This document shows, one piece after another, positions 1 to 6,350 of a stretch of DNA of 7,939 bases. The stretch covers positions 1 through 7,939 of the forward strand of contig CAIVDB010000048.1 in NCBI GenBank assembly GCA_903904545.1. Direction: 5' to 3'. The DNA comes from an uncultured bacterium. Its GTDB lineage: Bacteria > Patescibacteria > JAEDAM01 > Absconditabacterales > Absconditicoccaceae. The notes under the pieces were generated by a model, which ran no database searches, was not told the DNA's origin, and saw only the letters and a program-made list of their open reading frames with translations. Numbering within the stretch: position 1 is the first letter of the stretch; every line of letters starts with the position of its first letter. The position numbers were made by a program, and so were the translations under genes.

Positions 1-36
1 ATTGTTTCCATTTGCTCTATTGATTTGAGTAAAATA
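1..36. other. Window edge downstream of trmD, nothing firm
   Basis: This short AT-rich edge lies downstream of the trmD stop. On the minus strand an ATG occurs at 11-9 followed by only two complete codons, so a following gene could begin here, but there is too little sequence to support it. No terminator hairpin is visible. Confidence 0.3.
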
Positions 37-768
37 TTATTTCTTTATTTTTTTTGTTTTTTCTTTTCTCCATTTTTCTATATTTGCATGATGACCACTG
101 AGCAATACCTTGGGTACTTTCATCCCTAGCACTTCATCTGGATGGGTATATTGTGGATATTCTAGGTTCTTCATATCTTCTTTGACACTGTAACTTTCCT
201 CTTGTCGGCTCGCCTCTTCTTTGATAACTCCTGGGATAAGTCTCGTAATAGCCTCGATCATCATCATGGCTGGAACTTCGCCACCTAGAGTAATAAATTG
301 TCCTAAGGACACTTTTTCAAATGCTTTCCCATATTGCTTTTTCATATATTTTTCAAAGCGGTAATCGATGCCTTCATATCTCGTACAGACGAAGATCAGA
401 TGGTCAAATTCTGCTAAATCATGAGCAATTTTTTGATTGAAAACGGTTTTACTGGGACTTAGTAATATAATTTTGAATGTTGGATGTTTAATGTTTAGTG
501 ATGGAGTTTTCTTAGGCTTTTTACTTTCTGACTTTATAGACTTTATGACTGATTCTACTGCCTCTATTGCGGGTTTGGCTTTCATCAAAAGTCCTGCTCC
601 ACCTCCATAGATCGTATCGTCTACTTGTTGGTGTCTATCTAGGCAAAATTGTCTTGGATTGAGGCAAGAAAACTTCAATATCTTCTTCTCTTGAGCCTTT
701 TTGATCAATGAAGTCGAGATAAAGTTATCGAATATCTCTGGGAAAATGGATATAATATGGATATACAT
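37..768 (-). CDS. trmD: tRNA (guanine-N1-)-methyltransferase TrmD
   Basis: TrmD transfers a methyl group from S-adenosylmethionine to N1 of G37 in tRNAs that read codons starting with C or G, which prevents +1 frameshifting. The 243-residue product begins with the family pattern IISIFPEIFD. It then shows DRHQQVDDTIYGGGAGLLM (residues 44-62), RYEGID, a knot segment with LGGEVPAM, the RLIPGV segment, YPQYTHP and LLSGHHANIEKWR. The ATG matches the usual TrmD N-terminus; no Shine-Dalgarno sequence precedes it. Three things are odd. First, a loop of about 25-30 residues (around 75-102) is longer than usual and contains a copy of the intergenic repeat. Second, the usual CGRYEG reads CTRYEG, and the Asp of the EDSF motif (catalytic Asp169 in E. 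coli) appears as Glu (EESY). Third, the C-terminus stops soon after EKWR in a Lys-rich tail, so much of the usual C-terminal helical domain is missing. All 12 Gly codons are GGN, with no TGA. Confidence 0.96.
   Translation of the reverse strand: MYIHIISIFPEIFDNFISTSLIKKAQEKKILKFSCLNPRQFCLDRHQQVDDTIYGGGAGLLMKAKPAIEAVESVIKSIKSESKKPKKTPSLNIKHPTFKIILLSPSKTVFNQKIAHDLAEFDHLIFVCTRYEGIDYRFEKYMKKQYGKAFEKVSLGQFITLGGEVPAMMMIEAITRLIPGVIKEEASRQEESYSVKEDMKNLEYPQYTHPDEVLGMKVPKVLLSGHHANIEKWRKEKTKKIKK
469..510 (-). repeat. Diverged copy of the 47-bp repeat unit inside trmD
   Basis: These 42 bases match the third intergenic unit (875-916) at 36 of 42 positions with no gap and in the same orientation, counted by eye. 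In the trmD frame it encodes TPSLNIKHPTFKI. The intergenic unit read in the matching frame gives TPSLNIKHSTFNI. It sits in a loop before the conserved strand ILLSPS, so the gene stays open. Confidence 0.8.
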
Positions 769-780
769 CGGCGCAAGCTT

Positions 781-921
781 AATGTTAAATGTTGAATGCT
801 TAATGTTTAATGAAGGAGGCTTTTGATAATGTTAAATGTTGAATGCTTAATGTTTAATGAAGGAGTCTTTTGATAATGCTAAATGTTGAATGTTTAATGT
901 TTAATGAAGGAGTTTTTTTGA
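781..921. repeat. Three tandem 47-bp repeat units between trmD and the pilin-like gene
   Basis: The units are 781-827, 828-874 and 875-921, each 47 bp. Units 1 and 2 differ at one base; unit 3 is more diverged. Each unit is five degenerate 7-bp words starting AATG or close to it (AATGTTA, AATGTTG, AATGCTT, AATGTTT, AATGAAG), followed by a 12-bp tail (GAGGCTTTTGAT in unit 1). There are no spacers, so it is not CRISPR. It lies in the probable 5' leader of trmD or in a readthrough transcript from the pilin-like gene. A diverged copy lies inside trmD. Confidence 0.93.
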
Positions 922-926
922 AATTA

Positions 927-961
927 GCTTTGAGCTTCAATCTTCATGCTTCGTGCTTCAA
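927..961. repeat. Second degenerate 7-bp word run
   Basis: Five consecutive heptamers read GCTTTGA, GCTTCAA, TCTTCAT, GCTTCGT, GCTTCAA, and GCT follows. The words differ from the neighbouring AATG-type repeat but keep the same 7-bp period. The ends are weakly inverted (AGCTTTGAGC against AGCTTGAAGC on the opposite strand, 8 of 10), so an imperfect hairpin could form just past the stop of the pilin-like gene. No U-tract typical of an intrinsic terminator follows on the minus strand. Confidence 0.7.
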
Positions 962-970
962 GCTAGACGA

Positions 971-1549
971 TTACATCCCTTTCGCGATATACTGGATAAG
1001 TCTAATGATAAGATAAGAACTTGATACGATAAGTAATCCGATGAGGGATCAGGTTATTCCTTTCTTAGCTGTAGAAGGATCTTTTCCTGTAGCTCCTGCC
1101 ATGATATACATAAGCCCTGATATGATAAGCGCCAAGGTAACTACTGTTCCGATAAACAAGGTTGCTGATAAGATGATATCTTGGACGAAAAGACCTACAG
1201 AAGTATCTTGTCAGACGCTTTTTCTGATACCTAGAGTTTCATAGATATTGTATTTACATTGCCCATTGAGCAGGCAGTCTTCGTTGATAGTGATCCCATT
1301 GACGGGGGAATTTGTAGGTTCTTGTGTAGTTGAACTAGTGGTGGTTGTCGATGTTGAATTGTTTGTTGGAACTGTTGTATCATATGCAGGGTTCTGATTT
1401 ACTATTGGATTAGGATCATCATATGCAGGGTTTTGATTTACTATTGGATTAGGATCATCATATGCAGGGTTCTGATTTTGAGCGAAACTCATATTACTTA
1501 TATTTATAAGTATTAATGTTAAATACATTGATGTAATTATCTTTTTCAT
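971..1549 (-). CDS. Type IV secretion pilin-like small membrane protein
   Basis: Read with TGA as glycine, this is a 192-residue protein ending on TAA. In-frame TGAs lie at 1211-1213 and 1049-1051. A signal peptide covers about residues 1-23 (MKKIITS, hydrophobic core, then SFA before QNQ). A tandem repeat containing QNPAYDDPNPIV follows (24-56), then a Thr/Ser/Asn-rich linker (57-82), a pair of Cys (DCLLNGQC), and two hydrophobic helices (about 118-151 and 164-189). The basic turn between the helices contains GKDPSTAKKG. This layout, especially the C-terminal hairpin with GLMYIMAG and AKKGI, resembles the T4SS_pilin/VirB2-like proteins common in candidate-phylum bacteria; that assignment is by pattern only. 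No other secretion gene is in the window. A promoter candidate lies 30 bp upstream. Another small two-helix membrane protein remains possible. Confidence 0.7.
1381..1479 (-). repeat. 39-bp in-frame tandem repeat in the pilin-like gene
   Basis: Two full 39-bp units (1381-1419 and 1420-1458) differ at one silent base, and a partial third unit follows from 1459 to about 1479. Each unit is 13 codons and encodes QNPAYDDPNPIV plus one Asn, just after the signal peptide. The near-identity suggests recent slippage or recombination and a region that can vary in copy number. Confidence 0.93.
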
Positions 1550-1578
1550 ATGTTCTCTATGAGAAATAAAGTAGCTTC

Positions 1579-1606
1579 ACTATATAAATTTTACTTCCCT
1601 TTGCAA
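1579..1606 (-). promoter_or_regulatory. Candidate promoter of the pilin-like gene
   Basis: On the minus strand, TTGCAA (1606-1601) and TATAGT (1584-1579) are spaced by 16 bp. The -10 box ends 29 bp before the ATG at 1549. The -35 box is a weak match (4 of 6) and the -10 box a good one (5 of 6). Transcription could continue through the repeat region into trmD. Confidence 0.45.
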
Positions 1607-1655
1607 ATCGAATGAGATTGTAAGTATAAAGTAGTAAGTAGTAAGTTAATTTAAC

Positions 1656-1683
1656 TTGAAAAGTGTGATTTGAATGCTACAAT
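1656..1683 (+). promoter_or_regulatory. Candidate promoter of the DciA-like gene
   Basis: TTGAAA (1656-1661) and TACAAT (1678-1683) are spaced by 16 bp. The ATG at 1712 follows 28 bp after the -10 box. The ATG at 1682 overlaps the -10 box, which argues for 1712 as the real start. The region is divergent with the pilin-like promoter, about 50 bp away. Confidence 0.45.
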
Positions 1684-1711
1684 GAACTTGTTTTATACTT
1701 TCGGAATATTT

Positions 1712-2026
1712 ATGAAATCCCTTGTTGATTCCCTCAGAAAGACCATGGCTCATAAGCATTGGTGAAGAAATATGGTAGGAGCGATTGCTTTCCAAGAAGT
1801 GAAGTCGTATTTTGATGGTAGGCTCAAAGTAGTCTGCGATGCCTATGGCGAAGACAAGCTGAACATGGAAGGCTATGTCAGATTCAATAAACTTTTTCTC
1901 AAAACAACTGATCCTCAGCTCAAGATAGAAATTTTTCAACAAAAAAACCAGATTATCAAGAAGATCAATCTGGCTCTAGAGAAAATTGGGTATGCTACGA
2001 GGATTGTGGATATTGTTACGAAATAG
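1712..2026 (+). CDS. Small DciA/DUF721-like protein (putative helicase loader)
   Basis: This is a 104-residue protein ending on TAG, with one TGA glycine at 1763-1765 (residue 18). A start at 1712 gives MKSLVDSLRKTM, an N-terminal helix of the kind seen in this family; starts at 1745 or 1772 would also be possible. The second half has the pattern LFLKTTDPQLKIEIFQ, then KNQIIKKIN, and ends IVDIVTK. That recalls the DUF721/DciA ending in which a beta strand and a helix (AQELSLLK, ILEKIN) precede a final strand like IKDIRFK. DciA helps load the replicative helicase DnaB in many bacteria. The match is by motif memory without alignment, so the family call is tentative; the coding call is firmer. 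No terminator is visible before the next promoter. Confidence 0.6.
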
Positions 2027-2054
2027 ACATTATCTTATTTATCTTTATTATGAT

Positions 2055-2082
2055 TTGACATTATAGTTTAAATCATTATAAA
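2055..2082 (+). promoter_or_regulatory. Strong candidate promoter of the three-gene operon
   Basis: A perfect TTGACA (2055-2060) and TATAAA (2077-2082) are spaced by 16 bp. The ATG at 2109 lies 26 bp after the -10 box, leaving a leader of roughly 20 bases with no Shine-Dalgarno sequence. It is the best promoter match in the window and could drive all three downstream genes. Confidence 0.65.
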
Positions 2083-2108
2083 ATCTTTGTTTATTTTGTA
2101 CATCAAAG

Positions 2109-4823
2109 ATGACGGATAAATCTGATAAGTTTTGGGATATTCCTGCTATTAGAGCGATGTTAGCTGATCCTAGGAAAACATCTCGTAATATGGAAGACTT
2201 TTATGATCGTATAAATAAGGATCCTAATTTTGCACCTATAACGCAAGCGATAGATAAGGTAAGAATTTCTAATGAAGCTTATTCATGATTAATCTCTAAA
2301 GCTATTCTTAATAATCAAAAGAACTATGATGCTCAGTGATCTAATATAGAAGATCTTTCTAATACTTTCGAGAATATATGAATGGATATCCAATCTGGAA
2401 TGTATGATATGATAAGTGAGATGCAAGGTGTTGCAAAACAAATGAAAGTAAAAAATGCTCTTACGAAGAAAAAAGTTGAAGAGAGTCAAATTACTAATCA
2501 ATATTTGGAGAGTGTAGACCAATGAATATATGACGTTAATATCGGGATCCATCAAACAAATATGAGTGTAGAAAATATGAAAGACGTTTTGAGTCATGAT
2601 TTTTCCAAAACTCAAGAATATTTATCGAGTATGCAATCATCAGCACATAGAACTTGAGAAGTCTCGCTTGGATCACGTATGCCAGAAAGAAAAGCCATAC
2701 ATGAACTGATGGAAAATGCTGATTTTGAATCCAAGAAGACGCTATTGGCATTGTTTGCAAAAGGATTAGTAGATGATAATTGAAATAGTCCTTTGTATCG
2801 TGTTTTTTCTTCTGATTTTCATGAATATCTCAGGAATAATGTATCATCCCAAGCTGCTCAAGAAGTTTGCGAGCAGAAAAAAAATAAGATAAAAGAATTG
2901 CAAGATGAATATACAAGACAGTATGATGAATTAAAAAACAATAAGCTACCAGAAAATATAATATTTGATGAATTAATCCCATTGAGAAGGCAAATGAGCG
3001 AAGTTGATAAGTGACTTATTACAGATGAAGAAGTTCATCTTTTGGATATTTATCAGGAGGCAAAAACAGCCAGAAATATAGTAGATCTTATACAGGGTTG
3101 ATTTTTGGACGATACAACTTTGGAAAATCTTATAAGACATCATAAGCTTGATGGAGATGCTTCACTTGAACTTGCTCGTATTATGCGCATAGATGAGCAT
3201 GGTGTGAACCCAAAGTTAGATTTAGATGGTGATGTGGGTAGGTGACAAAATCTTAAAGCACAGACAATACAGTGAAATATTGCTCTCAGACAAAGATGAC
3301 TTATTATAGATAATCTTAAAAACATTGGACAACATCTGCAGAATAAGAATGATGGGATTGAAAAGGCTAATGTTAATTTGGAAAACATCTGAAGAAACAT
3401 TCTGCAAACGAACGACAAAATAGAGAAAAGCAATGTTTATCTAGAAAGTATTTATGATGAAATAGGCGAAAGTAATGAGTATCTTGGAGATATTCTCGAT
3501 ACTGCTATACAAAACAATAGTTTGCTTGTGGAGTGAAATGAATTATTGTATCAATGAAACGAATTATCTAATATAACAAATCATTTGCTCCTGGCTGTGG
3601 CCGACCAAATAAGCACTACCTGAATACAAATTTCTGAAGTATTGCAAGACGTTGGACAGGCTATTGTAGTTTGATTTAACGCCACTTTGGATGTCTTGCA
3701 TAACATTGAATTTATCAATGAGAGCATTCAACAAGTCAATCATGAAATACTTCAAGAACTCTATAAACAATCAGAGATTCTGATGAGTATAGATCAAAGA
3801 TTGGCTAAGCCCTTAGATACACAGGCTAATGAATATTTTTCTAATGGAATTGAAATGCTGAGTGTTGTCCAACATCCTTCGAAAAGCGATCGAAGTGTAG
3901 CTTTGGAAAGTTTTGAAAATGGATTAAAACTCAAAAATACGCATGTGCTCAATCTTTATGCTGCATGAGAAGCATTAAAAAACATCTGACAAGACAAAAA
4001 AGCTGCACTGTATCTAGAGAGAGCATATAAATTTTCTTACAAAGTAAAAGATGCTTCCTTGTCCAGAAATATAGCTATGGATTTGGCTAAGATATATATC
4101 CAAAATCTTCAATTTAAGATCGCAAAACATCGATTGGATGAAGTAATAAGTCATGATAGTCAAGATATGGAGGCTTATTTATTGAAGGCAAGAATTGCTA
4201 TTGTTCTTAAGCAGAAGAAAGAATTTGAAACAATGCTCGACCTTTTGTATCATAAAATCGTGGAAGAAGGGGGGCTTGTTAAATTTACTGGTAATTATAA
4301 CGATGTATTGAAATATCTATATAAGCCAGTCAATGATTTGATAGATCAGCAACTTCAACAGTGAATGTTTGCAAAATTATCTACTCTTTTATTGAATCTC
4401 CAGGCCATTGGTCATACTGATGCAGTAAGATCTATCCTCTGAACTGTTTTATTTTACCATCCACAAAATTTTCTTAAAAATTCACAAGAGATAAGGGATA
4501 TTATTTCTACCAATAGAGACTACTTTGTCCAGTTGTATGAGACACATATAAATTCTCATTTTGTTGGTTGAGATTCCAAAAACTTCTTCGCACTTGCCTA
4601 TCTTGGACGCGGAAGCATTACTTCTTCTGTTTTAGATCGTTTGATGGATATTTGATTAGAATTTGACATAGATTATATTCTTCTCAAACAGGACACTTCA
4701 TTAGAACAAAAGAAAATACATCTCAGTAAACTTAAGGGAAAAATATATGCTTTATGAGATGATGCTAAATATATGTTGAGAGATTATATTAAATCGCATC
4801 CTCATTCTCTCCTTGCTCTTTAA
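2109..4823 (+). CDS. Large coiled-coil and TPR-like repeat protein, function unknown
   Basis: One continuous reading of 904 residues ends on TAA if TGA is glycine; 23 of about 48 glycine codons are TGA (the first at 2286). I see no signal peptide and no membrane helix. Residues 91-180 and 400-565 are coiled-coil-like, with loosely repeated phrases such as NQYLESVDQGIYD and NVYLESIYDEIGESN. Between them is a mostly alpha-helical stretch with a charged segment (KKNKIKELQDEYTRQYDELK). At about 567 the text switches to LAKPLDTQANEYFSNGIEML, a junction I associate with TPR proteins whose coiled coil leads into repeats. TPR-like helix pairs follow to about residue 710 (SVALESFENGLKL, KKAALYLERAYKF, FKIAKHRLDEVI). 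The last 190 residues are helical and unassigned. It heads a set of three genes with 14-16 bp gaps, so a scaffold for the two DUF4116 proteins is a reasonable guess. No enzyme motif is visible. Confidence 0.9.
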
Positions 4824-4839
4824 TTCTTGTGCTATTATC

Positions 4840-6336
4840 ATGCCCATCAAATCAATCGTTATCGACAATAAACAGACTAAGGCGCAAAGAATTGCTCCCG
4901 ATAAGGTGCAACTAAATATTGTTGCTTTGCCTTTGGATGAACAAAATGATACAGAACCTTGAGTCGATCTTCAGTTTTTTGTGAATGATCAGCTTTTTCA
5001 GATATTACAATCTGATACAAATGGATGTGTCAAAGGTACCTTTATTGTCGTAGATGCTGATAATGAACAAATTATGGTAAGAATTGAAGATATGGTTCAG
5101 TGAATAAAAAGTAGGACTAAGTGTGTAATAATAGATTCAATATGAATTCACAAAGGGACAGAATTACCCAAGGGAACAATACTAGAGCAAAAAATAGAGC
5201 CAGAATCTCACGATATTTCTAAACAAAGAGATGAGATACTTGGATTTGTGAGTAAGAATTGATGGAATCTCTCCGATACGAAGTGTCGTGAATATATAGA
5301 TGACTATGATGTTGTTATTGCCGCAGTAAAGAATTGTTGAATTGCTCTTCAGTTCGCTTCTGAAAATTTGAGAAATAATTACGATATTGTAATGGCTGCA
5401 GTAAAACAGGACTGATTAGCTTTAGAATTCTCATCCTCTGCATTACAAAATAGTAAAATAGTAGTAATGGAGGCAGTTAGGCAAGATGGACTAGCATATA
5501 ACTTTTTGGGAAAAAGTCTTTCTTGTGATGAGGAAATATTATTTAATGCTTGTTTTAAAGAACCGAGTATTATAGATTCAATAAAACAATTTCCATCGAC
5601 CCGGAATGAAAAGCCCTATACAGTATATTTAAAAAAATTTAATTTTGAACAACTACTTTCTCGTGGAATCTGATTCTCTGTTAATTCACCATCTTATATA
5701 AGAAACAATAAAGAATATATTATAGGCGTATTAAGGCGTGATAACTATATTCCTATTGATAATATACCTAAACAACTTTTAAGTGACATGGAATTTGTAT
5801 CTACATTATTTGATATATTTAAGCAAATGAAGCAAAATTTTAATTCCTCTTATGAAATTGCTCTTTATCTGAGTTTAGGTAAAGAACTTCAGCATGATGT
5901 AGAGATTATTAAAAGATTTTTAAATCCTTCTTTATTTAAAGCTTTTATTCCTCGTGGTTCCTGTATGGAAGCAATAAGAGATGATTTTAATAATGAGAAT
6001 TTTGTCTTTGCTTTAATTGATTATATAAAACCTCATATACATTTGGTTAGAGATTTTCTTATAGAAATCTCTCGTCGGTGATCTCCTTTGTTGAGAGACA
6101 ATAATTTTGTATTAACTCTTTTGCAAAAATTTAACGCAAGAGAAATATGTTGAATAGTAGCAGGATTACATGAAGGAAATTATTTTTCTCAGACAAATAT
6201 ATTATTACTGAAACAAATTAAATCACTCATTGCCCAAAAACAGTCTACTGAATCTGTTGAATCAGATGAATCAGATGAATCAGATGCTGTTAAATTATTT
6301 GTGGAATATTTCAATCAATTCCAAGTATCTTTATAA
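4840..6336 (+). CDS. DUF4116-repeat protein with N-terminal Ig-like domain (paralog A)
   Basis: This 498-residue protein ends on TAA and uses TGA for 9 of 22 glycines. It starts 16 bp after the previous stop, without a Shine-Dalgarno sequence. Residues 5-40 are almost identical to the next gene. Residues about 22-100 look like a beta sandwich (LQFFVNDQLFQ, LQSDTNG, then alternating strands to KCVIID). After a linker, residues 149-240 carry three DUF4116-type repeats: YDVVIAAVKNCGIALQFAS, YDIVMAAVKQDGLALEFSS and VVMEAVRQDGLAYNF. Later segments (for example NNKEYIIGVLRRDN near 290) look like degenerate forms of the same helical repeat. An acidic ESD triplet repeat (6259-6285, GAATCAGAT three times) lies near the C-terminus. 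DUF4116 has no known activity; it forms helical repeat arrays, likely for protein binding. No signal peptide is seen. Confidence 0.9.
4852..4959 (+). repeat. 5' segment shared with the downstream paralog
   Basis: These 36 codons match 6357-6464 at 96 of 108 bases and 34 of 36 residues, counted by eye. Nine of the 11 differing codons are silent. Similarity drops sharply after this segment, so it is a distinct conserved module at the front of both paralogs. Confidence 0.85.
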
Positions 6337-6350
6337 ATTTAACCTGTCAA

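Noticed and set aside
1..11. Start of a next gene such as rplS after trmD
   Set aside because: Only an ATG and two full codons are present on the minus strand, which is not enough to support a gene.
781..921. CRISPR array
   Set aside because: The 47-bp units directly abut without unique spacers, and no cas gene is present.
927..966. Intrinsic terminator after the pilin-like gene
   Set aside because: The inverted match is imperfect and no T-run follows on the minus strand, so it is described as a repeat instead.
1041..1244. A 67-residue plus-strand ORF
   Set aside because: It is the antisense shadow of the membrane-helix part of the pilin-like gene once TGA is read as glycine.
1646..1942. 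A 98-residue minus-strand ORF
   Set aside because: It overlaps the promoter and coding region of the plus-strand DciA-like gene and has no recognisable features.
2289..3433. Several minus-strand ORFs of 60-110 residues
   Set aside because: They lie opposite the long TPR-like protein gene; their hydrophobic, Ser/Leu-rich text is typical of antisense to Lys/Asp/Glu-rich coding sequence.
2109..4823. A cluster of short ORFs or a decayed pseudogene in one frame
   Set aside because: All fragments share one frame, are separated only by TGA, and join into a coherent protein ending on TAA. Decay would also leave frameshifts and TAA/TAG codons.
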